In this document: positions 55,264 through 63,790 of the stretch, piece after piece
Position numbering within the stretch: the first letter of the stretch is position 1
Layout of the letters: every line of letters starts with the position of its first letter
DNA from: MedAcidi-G1 sp000817085
GTDB lineage: Bacteria; Actinomycetota; Acidimicrobiia; Acidimicrobiales; MedAcidi-G1
DNA: 64,000 nucleotides
Assembly (NCBI GenBank): GCA_045568635.1
Contig: JBJLAO010000002.1
Coordinates: forward strand, 248,001-312,000
Reading direction: 5' to 3'
The notes under the pieces: generated by a model
What the model was told of the DNA's origin: nothing
Databases searched by the model: none
Seen by the model: only the letters and a program-made list of their open reading frames with translations
Translations under genes and position numbers: made by a program

Positions 55264-56526
55264 TTAAGAAGCAGCCCGATCTGTCTGATCTTCATCTCTT
55301 AATTCAATTTTTGGGAGTCCATGTTCGATAACTGTTTCACCATCCACAATCACACGGCCGGCCGTGTTATCACTAGGTAACTCATACATAGGGTCTAGTA
55401 AAACTTCTTCAAGTATTGCCCTTAGACCTCGGGCACCTGTACCTCTCGTAAGAGCTTGTTCAGAAATAGCATTTAAAGCTTCTTCAGTTACTTCGAGTTT
55501 GATATCTTCGAATTCGAAAATTTTCTCATATTGTTTTATTAAAGCATTTCTTGGTTCAGTCAATATTTTCTTCAAGGCCTCCACATCAAGCTGTGAGACT
55601 GTAGCCACTACCGGTAGTCGTCCAATAAATTCAGGTATCAACCCAAATTTAACTAAATCCTCAGGTAGAACTCCCGAAAAAAGTGTCCCTAAATCTTTTT
55701 CCTGAGCAGAGCGTATATCTGCTCCAAAACCAACACCTGCGCCACCAAGACGGGTTTCTATCGTTTCTTCAAGTCCCGCAAATGCTCCACCGCAAATAAA
55801 CAGGATGTTAGTCGTGTCGATCTGAAGAAATTCTTGATGAGGGTGTTTTCTTCCTCCTTGTGGCGGGACAGCAGCTTTCGTACCTTCTAAAATCTTCAAA
55901 AGTGCCTGTTGAACACCCTCACCTGAAACGTCTCTTGTTATTGAAGGGTTTTCGCTTTTCCTAGCCACTTTGTCGACTTCATCTATATAAATTATCCCTG
56001 TCTCAGCTTTTTTAATGTCGTAATCCGCTGCTTGTATAAGTTTGAGAAGAATATTTTCTACATCTTCCCCAACATAACCAGCTTCGGTCAGGGCCGTAGC
56101 ATCAGCTATAGCAAATGGAACATTCAGCATCCTTGCAAGAGTTTGTGCCATTAAGGTTTTACCGCATCCGGTCGGCCCTATGAGAAGAATGTTAGATTTT
56201 GAAACTTCAACATCGTCCACTGAAGCACTTGCAGTTTTTATTCTCTTGTAGTGGTTGTAAACAGCTACGGAAAGTATCTTCTTAGCCTGAGCTTGACCAA
56301 CAATATACTCATCAAGGAAAGAAAATATTTCACGAGGTTTAGGCAGCTCAGTCAAAGTGAACTCAGAAGTTTCTGAAAGTTCTTCTTCAATTATCTCGTT
56401 ACAAAGGTCTATGCATTCGTCGCATATGTAAACGCCAGGACCAGCAATTAGTTTCTTTACCTGTTTTTGCGTCTTACCACAAAATGAACACTTTAGGAGT
56501 TCTCCGCCTTCTCCAAACTTGGCCAC
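55264..56526 (-). CDS. clpX: ATP-dependent Clp protease ATPase subunit ClpX
   Basis: AAA+ unfoldase feeding ClpP. The zinc-binding domain uses Cys13, 16, 35 and 38; Walker A is GPTGCGKT (117-124); Walker B is IIYIDEVDK; IGF-like loop appears as LIPEFIGRLPV context with ClpP-binding loop FSG/LFSGVLPEDL preceding. Pore loop GYVGEDVE is intact. Follows clpP by 42 bp. Confidence 0.97.
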   Translation of the reverse strand: MAKFGEGGELLKCSFCGKTQKQVKKLIAGPGVYICDECIDLCNEIIEEELSETSEFTLTELPKPREIFSFLDEYIVGQAQAKKILSVAVYNHYKRIKTASASVDDVEVSKSNILLIGPTGCGKTLMAQTLARMLNVPFAIADATALTEAGYVGEDVENILLKLIQAADYDIKKAETGIIYIDEVDKVARKSENPSITRDVSGEGVQQALLKILEGTKAAVPPQGGRKHPHQEFLQIDTTNILFICGGAFAGLEETIETRLGGAGVGFGADIRSAQEKDLGTLFSGVLPEDLVKFGLIPEFIGRLPVVATVSQLDVEALKKILTEPRNALIKQYEKIFEFEDIKLEVTEEALNAISEQALTRGTGARGLRAILEEVLLDPMYELPSDNTAGRVIVDGETVIEHGLPKIELRDEDQTDRAAS

Positions 56527-56568
56527 TTTAAATTAACCTTTCCCGAATTCTCTTTTCTAGTATCACGA

Positions 56569-57216
56569 TCAGGTAACTGCCGATATAGGTCCGCTGTTAT
56601 CCGCAAAATCTCTTGAATCGATTACTTCATCAATTATTCCATACTCCACGGCCTCATATGCAGTCATTACAAAATCACGATCGGTATCACCATGAATCTT
56701 TTCTGTTGACTGACCAGTATGCTTGGCTAGAATTTCCTCTAGCTGAATTTTCAATCTTTGAATTTCTCGTGAAGCTAGCTCTATATCTGACACCTGTCCT
56801 TCCGCACCGGCATAGGGTTGATGGATAAGAACTCTTGCATGTGGAAGAGCTAATCTCTTTCCTTTAGAGCCAGCCGCAAGTAATACCGCCGCCGCGGAAG
56901 CTGCCTGACCAAAACAAATTGTTGTTATATCAGGCTTTATGTATTGCATCGTGTCGTAAATCGCAAATAAAGCATTGATATCGCCCCCAGGAGAGTTTAT
57001 ATAAAGACTTATATCGCGGTCTGGATTCTCCGACTCAAGATGTAAAAGCTGCGCAGAAACTAAATTTGCCACCGCATCATCTATGGGCGTGCCAAGAAAA
57101 ATGATGTTCTCTTTCAAGAGGCGCGAATAAAGATCGAAAGCCCTTTCTCCACGATTTGTCTGTTCAACAACCGTTGGAACTAGATAATTACTGATGCTTA
57201 AGTCAGCAAGAGTCAT
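56569..57216 (-). CDS. clpP: ATP-dependent Clp protease proteolytic subunit (ClpP2-like)
   Basis: Serine protease subunit. Triad Ser107 (in GQAAS), His132 (in LIHQP) and Asp181. YINSPGGDI is the oxyanion strand. GQAASAAAVLLAAG resembles the ClpP2 type of Actinobacteria. Only one clpP lies between tig and clpX, where most Actinobacteria carry clpP1 and clpP2 in tandem. It overlaps the tig stop by 4 bp. Confidence 0.95.
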   Translation of the reverse strand: MTLADLSISNYLVPTVVEQTNRGERAFDLYSRLLKENIIFLGTPIDDAVANLVSAQLLHLESENPDRDISLYINSPGGDINALFAIYDTMQYIKPDITTICFGQAASAAAVLLAAGSKGKRLALPHARVLIHQPYAGAEGQVSDIELASREIQRLKIQLEEILAKHTGQSTEKIHGDTDRDFVMTAYEAVEYGIIDEVIDSRDFADNSGPISAVT

Positions 57217-58664
57217 GATTCATCATCTCCATCATTGTTTTCTTGGTCCGCGATTTGATCATCTATCAAATCATCTTCACTCATATTGTCCGCACTTACC
57301 TCATCATTTTCGCTTATTTTTGAGGGCAAGTCAGGGATGTCTGGTTCTTTGACTTCTAAAATCGACGAATCTACTGGATTTCCTTCTTCATCTAGCAGAT
57401 TGACTCTGTCAAAAACCCACTGTAGAGCAGCTTCTTTTGCTACATCTGCGCGAACATCAATCAGTCGCCCAGACTGTTTCAAAGCATCATGAAGTTCTTC
57501 TGCTTTCATCTGCATCTGTCCAGCCATATTTTCTAAATAATTCTCAAAAGTTTCTTCTTCTTCATCTAAATATTCAACATACGCGACAGCACGTAAACCT
57601 AAATCTATACGGGCAGAGACCTCTGCCGTCTCACGAAAATCGTCTCGTATTGCTTCGATTTCCCCCCCTGTTGCTTCCAGATATTTATCAAGTTCAAGAC
57701 CTTGCGAATTAAGTCTCATTTCTAAATCTCTGATTCTTCTATCAATCTCACTTTCGATTAATTCATTTGGAAGTTCCAGTTCAACTAGATCACCTATTGC
57801 TTTAGCAATTAGATCGCGCGCCAACATTCCTACTTGTTCGCATTTCGTTTCACTCATTCGATGCCTAAGATCGACTAACAACTCATCAGCTGTCTTGAAT
57901 TCAGATACCTGAGAAGCGAAATCGTCATCCACCTCGGGTAAAATACGAATCTGCACTTGCCCCACTTCGATAGTTATTGAAAATGAATTTTCTTCTTCCG
58001 TCGGGTGCTTTGCTTCAAATTCAAGATGGTCTCCCATTGAGCTACCAATCAAATAGTCGTCCAGTTCAGGCAGAACTGTTCCACTACCAACTTCGTAGAG
58101 GTATTCAGTTGCGCTGAGACCAGAAACGGCTTCACCGTCTTGTGTCCCTTCTATATCAATTGTTACAAGATCACCTTCTTCAGCCGGTTTTTCAGCCTCT
58201 TCTAGTGTCGCCAAATGTTTCCGCATGGAATCTAATTGGGTTTGAAATTCCTCTTCAGTCACTTCTGGTGAGGGAACTTCAATTTGCAGAGATCCGTGTC
58301 CGCTTATGGAGGGTTTAGGCCTGATCGGGACAGTTGCCTCGAACGTCACAGGACCTTGGCTTATATCGCTAGTAATTTCAATTTCTGGTGGACCGATTGC
58401 ATCCACTTCATTCTCAATCAACGCTCTCCCGTAGTAAGTAGGTAATGAATGTTCGAGTGCATCTTGTCGTCCAGCCCCTGCCCCAAATCGTGCTTCGATG
58501 ACTTTCCTTGGGATTTTCCCTGGCCTGAACCCAGGTAGTTTTATATTTTTCGAAATCCGTTTTAAAGCTTCGCCAACTTCAAGGTCGAATTCTTCATCTT
58601 CTATTACGACGCTTAGTTTAACTTTGTCGTCGTCTTGGGTTGTTATTTTTGAATCCACAGACAT
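57213..58664 (-). CDS. tig: Trigger factor
   Basis: Ribosome-bound chaperone and prolyl isomerase. The N-terminal domain carries GFRPGKIP (45-52), the ribosome-docking loop; an FKBP-like domain spans about 160-245 (VTIDIEGTQDG); a helical C-terminal arm follows. The last 50 residues are an acidic Asp/Glu-rich tail, a feature also seen in other actinobacterial trigger factors. It heads the tig-clpP-clpX unit. Confidence 0.95.
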   Translation of the reverse strand: MSVDSKITTQDDDKVKLSVVIEDEEFDLEVGEALKRISKNIKLPGFRPGKIPRKVIEARFGAGAGRQDALEHSLPTYYGRALIENEVDAIGPPEIEITSDISQGPVTFEATVPIRPKPSISGHGSLQIEVPSPEVTEEEFQTQLDSMRKHLATLEEAEKPAEEGDLVTIDIEGTQDGEAVSGLSATEYLYEVGSGTVLPELDDYLIGSSMGDHLEFEAKHPTEEENSFSITIEVGQVQIRILPEVDDDFASQVSEFKTADELLVDLRHRMSETKCEQVGMLARDLIAKAIGDLVELELPNELIESEIDRRIRDLEMRLNSQGLELDKYLEATGGEIEAIRDDFRETAEVSARIDLGLRAVAYVEYLDEEEETFENYLENMAGQMQMKAEELHDALKQSGRLIDVRADVAKEAALQWVFDRVNLLDEEGNPVDSSILEVKEPDIPDLPSKISENDEVSADNMSEDDLIDDQIADQENNDGDDES

Positions 58665-58759
58665 GGGAGTGTATCGCCACAGTTGACTTCTCTAAACATC
58701 ATGATTATCTCTAATTTTCACCTGAGGAGCAATTCAGACCGCTAACATCGATATTGTTT

Positions 58760-58830
58760 GCGGGTGTAGTTCAATGGTAGAACCTGAGGTTTCCAACCTC
58801 ATGATCGGAGTTCGATTCTCCGTACCCGCT
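58760..58830 (+). tRNA. tRNA-Gly (anticodon TCC)
   Basis: 71 nt cloverleaf: acceptor GCGGGTG/TACCCGC (one G-T), D-arm GTTC/GAAC, anticodon stem TGAGG/CCTCA with loop TTTCCAA, T-arm GGAGT/TCTCC region with loop TTCGATT. Discriminator T at 58830; CCA not encoded. A possible TTGACT (58683) and TATCTC (58706) promoter, 17 bp apart, lies upstream. Confidence 0.95.
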
Positions 58831-58881
58831 CAAAGTGACGGTTACTTTTATAACTCCGCATTGACTCCGTGCTGAAAGTTG

Positions 58882-58893
58882 TGACATTTGTCA
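58882..58893. promoter_or_regulatory. Dyad TGAC-ATTT-GTCA upstream of rhodopsin
   Basis: First of two 12-bp dyads, within the 16-mer context TGTGAC-N4-GTCAAC. It resembles a CRP/FNR-type TGTGA-N6-TCA arrangement on one side. It lies 135 bp before the rhodopsin start and about 50 bp after tRNA-Gly. Confidence 0.5.
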
Positions 58894-58898
58894 ACACG

Positions 58899-58910
58899 TG
58901 ACAGAAGTCA
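58899..58910. promoter_or_regulatory. Dyad TGAC-AGAA-GTCA upstream of rhodopsin
   Basis: Second dyad, exactly 17 bp (start to start) after the first and sharing GTGAC-N4-GTCAAC with it. The regular spacing suggests two adjacent regulator dimers. No convincing core promoter could be fixed relative to it. Confidence 0.5.
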
Positions 58911-58953
58911 ACAAGAAACCAAACACAACCTCTTTTTGAGTAGTTAATGTTTG

Positions 58954-58980
58954 AAAGACACTTTCTAAAGTGTTTTTTTT
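58954..58980 (+). terminator. Intrinsic-terminator-like hairpin ahead of rhodopsin
   Basis: Arms ACACTT/AAGTGT with TCTA loop, extendable to 10 bp with a G-T pair, then a run of eight T. It could end the tRNA-Gly transcript or act as an attenuator in the rhodopsin leader. A weak TTGAAT-N17-TATTTG pair starts at 58979. Confidence 0.65.
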
Positions 58981-59027
58981 GAATGCGATAAAAACATTCA
59001 CTATTTGATTTCTTAGATTGGAGCTAA

Positions 59028-59741
59028 ATGGAATTCTTAAGTAGCAACCAACACACGTTGGTTTATAACGTTTTATCTTTTGGTACGGCCGTGATGTTCG
59101 GTGCATTTGTTTACTTTCTCACACAGTTAAAAAGTGTCCGAGAGGAATACCGATCCGGGGTAGCAGTCTCAGCAGTTGTAGTCGGAATAGCCGGGTACCA
59201 CTACTACCGCATATGGTCTGGATTCTCAGTTGGAGAAATGAATGAGGGTTACCGTTACGCTGACTGGCTCATAACGGTTCCACTCCTCATCGTAGAATTA
59301 CTGATAGTTCTCGGGGTAGCGGCAGCGATTCGTAAAGACCTTATGTGGAAGCTGGTCCCCGCAAGTATTTTGATGATTGGCTTGGGCTACCCTGGCGAAG
59401 TCTCGACCAGCACGGGCACAAAATGGACGTTCTGGATTTTAGCAATAATACCGTTTGCCTATATTCTCTATGTTCTTTACGGACAGCTTCAAGAAGCACA
59501 AAAAAGAGAAAATGGAGCAGTCGCAAAATCAATTAAAAATGCAACGGTAGTTTTGCTATCTACTTGGTGCGTGTATCCAATTGCTTATCTTTTCCCGATT
59601 TTCGATGCAGAATCTGGCACTCTGGAAACTTTGAGACAAGTTGGTTACACCTTTGCAGATATAACTGCAAAAGGACTCTATGGACTAATGATCCTTAATA
59701 TCGCAAAAGCAAGGAGCGCTGAAGCTAAGAGTTCTTCTTGA
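59028..59741 (+). CDS. Light-driven proton-pump rhodopsin, xanthorhodopsin-like
   Basis: Seven-helix retinal protein of 237 residues without a signal peptide. Helix C has Asp79 (proton acceptor), Thr83 and Glu90 (donor), the DTE pattern of outward proton pumps; His58 pairs with the acceptor. Leu87 matches proteorhodopsin position 105, the green-absorbing state. Lys215 in helix G binds retinal, with Asp211 as second counterion. GYPGEVS and QVGYT.ADI.AK match xanthorhodopsin. Trp136 occupies the Gly fenestration site used by carotenoid antennas. GGAG lies 6 bp before the ATG. No retinal-synthesis genes are in the window. Confidence 0.95.
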   Translation: MEFLSSNQHTLVYNVLSFGTAVMFGAFVYFLTQLKSVREEYRSGVAVSAVVVGIAGYHYYRIWSGFSVGEMNEGYRYADWLITVPLLIVELLIVLGVAAAIRKDLMWKLVPASILMIGLGYPGEVSTSTGTKWTFWILAIIPFAYILYVLYGQLQEAQKRENGAVAKSIKNATVVLLSTWCVYPIAYLFPIFDAESGTLETLRQVGYTFADITAKGLYGLMILNIAKARSAEAKSSS

Positions 59742-59760
59742 TAAGACAAAATTATTAATT

Positions 59761-59793
59761 AAAACGGGGTCGTCTGTGACGGCCCCGTTTTTA
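59761..59793 (+). terminator. Intrinsic terminator after rhodopsin
   Basis: A 14-bp stem (59761-59774 with 59778-59791, one G-T pair), TGT loop, and T-rich right arm running to 59792. It lies 19 bp after the rhodopsin stop, so the rhodopsin is transcribed as a single gene. Confidence 0.93.
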
Positions 59794-59813
59794 CTTACCT
59801 TCATACTAATTAT

Positions 59814-59838
59814 GGAGAGTTCATTCTGTAAACTCTCC
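59814..59838. promoter_or_regulatory. Eight-bp hairpin after the rhodopsin terminator
   Basis: Perfect arms GGAGAGTT / AACTCTCC with a 9-bp loop, between the rhodopsin terminator and the phosphodiesterase start. No T-tract follows. It may be a leader structure or operator for the downstream gene. Confidence 0.4.
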
Positions 59839-59962
59839 CAAATTGAGCGCTCGTTTTCCTATACAGGCATACAGACATTACTCACAATAAAAATTGGATA
59901 TTTAAAGTTCTATGTTGAAAAATTTTTTGGTTTTTCCACCCGTATCCCTCTAGCATCGGCTT

Positions 59963-60808
59963 GTGTTAATTGCTCAAATTTCTGACCTTCATATTCGTGA
60001 TCATCTGGGAATGTTTGGCGAACTTGTAGACACTTCAAAAACTTTAGAAAAAACGATTGACCTGTTAAATGCTCTCGATCCACAACCAGACGTGGTGCTA
60101 GTTACGGGTGATTTAACTGATGATGGCACTAAGGAACAGTATTCTCAGCTACTTGAAATCATTTCCTCTCTAAATACTCCATGGTTACCTATTCCCGGTA
60201 ATCACGATGACTACACAGAATTTCTTAATGCCTTTTCCTCTAAACTCCCCGATAATATCCCGCAGAACCACTGCAGTTACGTGATCGATGATTTTCCCGT
60301 AAGGTTGGTCGCTCTAGACACTTCCCTACCAGGACAGCATGATGCTCTTTTTAGCGAAGAACATGAACTTTGGCTTTCAAACGCACTCTCGCAAGAGAAA
60401 GAAAAATCAACGCTTATCTTTACCCACTTTCCCCCTTTTGAAACTGGTATAAATTTCATGGATCTTTCCGGTTTAAAATCTGCAGATCGTCTAGAAAATA
60501 TAATCAGAAATAACCCTCAAGTTAAATTAGTAGTTGCAGGTCATTTACATAGACCTATTCAAACATCATTCGCTTCCACGATGATCTCCGTATGCCCCTC
60601 TACTGGTAATCAATTGAAACTTGATTTAAACCCGAAAAATGGTTCTGCCGTAGATGAGCCTCCAGGCTTCCAACTCCATATATGGAAAAATGGTCGTTTC
60701 GTTACCCATACCGGGGTGATCTGGGATGGAAAAGAACTTGATATGTCTCAATACGTTGCATACGTAAACGAGAAAATTTCAAAAAACGAAGGAATCAAAA
60801 AAGACTAG
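59963..60808 (+). CDS. CpdA-like metallophosphoesterase (possible cyclic-nucleotide phosphodiesterase)
   Basis: Calcineurin-like fold of the GpdQ/CpdA group. Metal ligands: ISDLHI (Asp, His), GDLTDDG (Asp), GNHDD (Asn, His), TLIFTHFPP (His) and GHLHRP (His-x-His). In CpdA these hydrolyse cAMP; here the substrate could also be a phosphodiester of another kind. The start is GTG 59963. It lies between the rhodopsin terminator and aceB, and may form an operon with the glyoxylate genes (43-bp gap). Confidence 0.78.
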   Translation: MLIAQISDLHIRDHLGMFGELVDTSKTLEKTIDLLNALDPQPDVVLVTGDLTDDGTKEQYSQLLEIISSLNTPWLPIPGNHDDYTEFLNAFSSKLPDNIPQNHCSYVIDDFPVRLVALDTSLPGQHDALFSEEHELWLSNALSQEKEKSTLIFTHFPPFETGINFMDLSGLKSADRLENIIRNNPQVKLVVAGHLHRPIQTSFASTMISVCPSTGNQLKLDLNPKNGSAVDEPPGFQLHIWKNGRFVTHTGVIWDGKELDMSQYVAYVNEKISKNEGIKKD

Positions 60809-60851
60809 AATACCGCCTTTTGCCGGCAAGTTATTTGTAGAGTCAATACTT

Positions 60852-62429
60852 ATGTCTGAGATTCAAATTACTGAACATCCGCGCCGAGAACAGGTTTTTA
60901 CACCTGACGCAACAGACTTTATTGCCAATCTTGTTAGAGAGTTTCGCGATGAGCGAAATGAACTGCTCGCCGCCCGCAAAATTCGGCAAGCAGATTTTGA
61001 ATCTGGTTCAAGACCGGACTTCTTAGAGGAAACCAAACCAGTTCGTGAAGGAAACTGGAAGGTGTCTCCCCCTCCTGAAGATTTAGCCGATCGTCGAGTA
61101 GAGATCACGGGACCAACAGAACGCAAAATGATGATCAATGCCCTAAATTCAGGAGCACGGGTATTCATGGCTGATTGTGAGGACTCCTCCACTCCAACTT
61201 GGAACAATGTTCTTGAAGGGCAAATAAACATACGTGATGCTTTTAGCCGTGAACTGGCTCTCGAAACAGGAGATAAGAAATATCGACTAAACGAAGAAAT
61301 AGCAACACTGTTCATACGACCTAGAGGATGGCACCTTTCCGAGAAAAACGTTGTCATAGATGGCTCAGCAGCGCCCGCCAGTTTGATTGATTTTGGACTT
61401 GTAATATTCCATAACGCGCAAAATTCGATCCAGCGCGGAACTGGACCTTATTTCTACCTACCTAAACTTGAAAGCCACAAAGAAGCCCGTCTCTGGAACA
61501 AAGTGTTTTGCTACGCCCAAGAAACTCTAGGTATACCTCACGGCTCTATCAGAGCAACCGTGCTGATCGAAACAATTCTCGCCGCGTTCGAAATGGATGA
61601 AATACTTTACGAACTTAAAGATCATTCTGCAGGTTTAAACGCCGGAAGGTGGGATTACATTTTCAGTGTCGCTAAAAAATTCTGTTTAGACCCAACTTTT
61701 GTTCTACCAGACCGTTCCGATGTCACTATGACAGTTCCTTTTATGCGCGCTTATACGGAACTAATGGTTTCGACATGCCATAGAAGAGGTGCACATGCAA
61801 TTGGCGGTATGAGCGCCTTTATCCCAAACCGTAGAGACCCTGAGGTAACAGAAGAAGCTCTTAAAAAAGTATCGGCAGACAAAAATCGTGAAGCAACAGA
61901 TGGCTGTGATGGAACATGGGTCGCCCACCCTGATTTAGTTGAAATCGCGATTGAAGAATTTAATAAAGTTCTTAAAGATAAACCCAATCAAATCGATCGT
62001 CTTAGAGACGATGTTTATGTATCCGCCGAGGATCTACTTTCAATAGATCAAACAGGTGGAGCAATAACACTGGAGGGTTTACGAATCAACGTCGAGATAG
62101 GTTTGCGTTACATTGCTTCATGGTTAGCTGGTACCGGTGCCGCTGCAATTAACAATCTGATGGAAGATGCAGCGACCGCCGAAATCAGTAGAGCACAAGT
62201 GTGGCAGTGGGTTCACCACAAAAAAGAATTAGATAATGGTGAAACTGTGACCACTGACCTTGTTAAAAATATTATTCTGCAAGAAATAACTGCTATAGAA
62301 GAAGATATGGGAACAGAACTATTCAACACATTTCCCTTTGACCAAGCAAGGAAAGTTTTTGAAGAAGTAGCTTTAGCAGATGAATTTGTGGATTTCTTAA
62401 CCTTACCGGCTTACAAAATTATCGATTAA
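60852..62429 (+). CDS. aceB: Malate synthase A
   Basis: Second glyoxylate-shunt enzyme, joining glyoxylate and acetyl-CoA to malate. The family signature KDHSAGLNAGRWDYIF spans 256-271 and matches the PROSITE-type pattern; MADCEDSSTPTW (107-117) holds a metal Glu/Asp region, and IRPRGWHL the catalytic Arg. Length 525 fits the MSA form, not the larger MSG form common in mycobacteria. aceA follows after 32 bp. Confidence 0.96.
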   Translation: MSEIQITEHPRREQVFTPDATDFIANLVREFRDERNELLAARKIRQADFESGSRPDFLEETKPVREGNWKVSPPPEDLADRRVEITGPTERKMMINALNSGARVFMADCEDSSTPTWNNVLEGQINIRDAFSRELALETGDKKYRLNEEIATLFIRPRGWHLSEKNVVIDGSAAPASLIDFGLVIFHNAQNSIQRGTGPYFYLPKLESHKEARLWNKVFCYAQETLGIPHGSIRATVLIETILAAFEMDEILYELKDHSAGLNAGRWDYIFSVAKKFCLDPTFVLPDRSDVTMTVPFMRAYTELMVSTCHRRGAHAIGGMSAFIPNRRDPEVTEEALKKVSADKNREATDGCDGTWVAHPDLVEIAIEEFNKVLKDKPNQIDRLRDDVYVSAEDLLSIDQTGGAITLEGLRINVEIGLRYIASWLAGTGAAAINNLMEDAATAEISRAQVWQWVHHKKELDNGETVTTDLVKNIILQEITAIEEDMGTELFNTFPFDQARKVFEEVALADEFVDFLTLPAYKIID

Positions 62430-62461
62430 CTGCCGTTAAATTACTAACTAGAAAGGCAATA

Positions 62462-63748
62462 ATGAAAGAAAGTTTCAAGAAACAGGTAGAGGATCTTGAA
62501 CAGGATTGGGCAAACAATAACCGCTGGAACGGAGTCAAAAGAGACTATTCGGCAGAAGACGTTGTTCGCCTAAGAGGATCCATCCTCCCTCAATACTCCA
62601 TAGCAGATCATGGGGCAAAATTACTTTGGGAAAGACTCAAAAGCATGGACTACGTGCATGCTTTGGGAGCTCTAACTGGCGGACAAGCAATTCAATATGT
62701 CAAGGCAGGTCTTCCTGCAATATATTTATCAGGCTGGCAGGTCGCAGGTGATGCTAATCTTTCTGGAGAAATTTATCCTGATCAAAGTTTGTACCCTGTC
62801 AACTCCGTCCCTTCAGTCGTCGAACGCATAAACAATGCCCTTCGGCGAGCAGACCAAATTGAATGGACTGAAAATAATGGTGAGGCCACTCGAGAGTGGA
62901 TGGCTCCAATTGTTGCTGACGCTGAAGCTGGTTTCGGCGGAGCGTTAAATGTATTTGAGCTTACTAAAAGCATGATCGAAGCAGGTGCTGCCGGTGTTCA
63001 CCTAGAAGACCAACTTTCATCTGAAAAGAAATGCGGACACATGGGAGGCAAGGTTTTGATACCGACTCAACAACATGTCCGAACCCTCACAGCCTCACGT
63101 TTGGCTTCAGACGTAATGGGCGTTCCAACCGTTTTGATTGCAAGAACTGACGCTCTAGGTGCGAATCTTATAACTAGTGACATAGATGATAGAGATAAAG
63201 AATTTCTTACCGGTGAAAGAACTTCAGAAGGCTTTTACTCCACAGAGCCTGGAATGGCAACTCCCATTATGAGAGGTTTAGCGTATGCCCCTTACGCAGA
63301 TCTGATTTGGTGTGAAACAAGTACACCGGATTTAGATGAAGCTAGAACTTTCGCTGAAGGCATTCATGCAGAATTCCCTGACAAAATGCTGGCTTACAAC
63401 TGTTCACCTTCATTCAACTGGCGATCACATCTAGACGATGAAACAATTGCCAAATTTCAAAAAGAACTTGGAGCTATGGGTTACAAATTTATATTTATTA
63501 CTCTTGCCGGATGGCACGCTTTAAACGCTTCAGCTTTTGATCTAGCTACTGGGTATACAGATAGTGATATGAGCGCTTATGTGGATCTGCAGGATCGCGA
63601 GTTTGAAATGGAATCTGACGGATACACCGCCACACGCCATCAACGTGAAGTGGGCGCAGGGTATTTCGATGATGTTTCGACAGTTATAACTGGCGGATCG
63701 GGTTCAACTCTGGCACTATCAGGTTCAACAGAAGAAGAACAGTTCTAA
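62462..63748 (+). CDS. aceA: Isocitrate lyase
   Basis: Cleaves isocitrate to glyoxylate and succinate. KKCGH (189-193) carries the catalytic Cys191; VADAEAGFGG has the metal Asp, and HLEDQ precedes the loop. NCSPSFNW is the substrate loop. Length 428 matches the short ICL1-type form. GAAAGG lies about 6 bp before the ATG. With aceB it makes a complete shunt for growth on acetate or fatty acids. Confidence 0.97.
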   Translation: MKESFKKQVEDLEQDWANNNRWNGVKRDYSAEDVVRLRGSILPQYSIADHGAKLLWERLKSMDYVHALGALTGGQAIQYVKAGLPAIYLSGWQVAGDANLSGEIYPDQSLYPVNSVPSVVERINNALRRADQIEWTENNGEATREWMAPIVADAEAGFGGALNVFELTKSMIEAGAAGVHLEDQLSSEKKCGHMGGKVLIPTQQHVRTLTASRLASDVMGVPTVLIARTDALGANLITSDIDDRDKEFLTGERTSEGFYSTEPGMATPIMRGLAYAPYADLIWCETSTPDLDEARTFAEGIHAEFPDKMLAYNCSPSFNWRSHLDDETIAKFQKELGAMGYKFIFITLAGWHALNASAFDLATGYTDSDMSAYVDLQDREFEMESDGYTATRHQREVGAGYFDDVSTVITGGSGSTLALSGSTEEEQF

Positions 63749-63790
63749 CTAAAAGTGGTATTGAAATATAATCTGACTAGATAAATAAGA

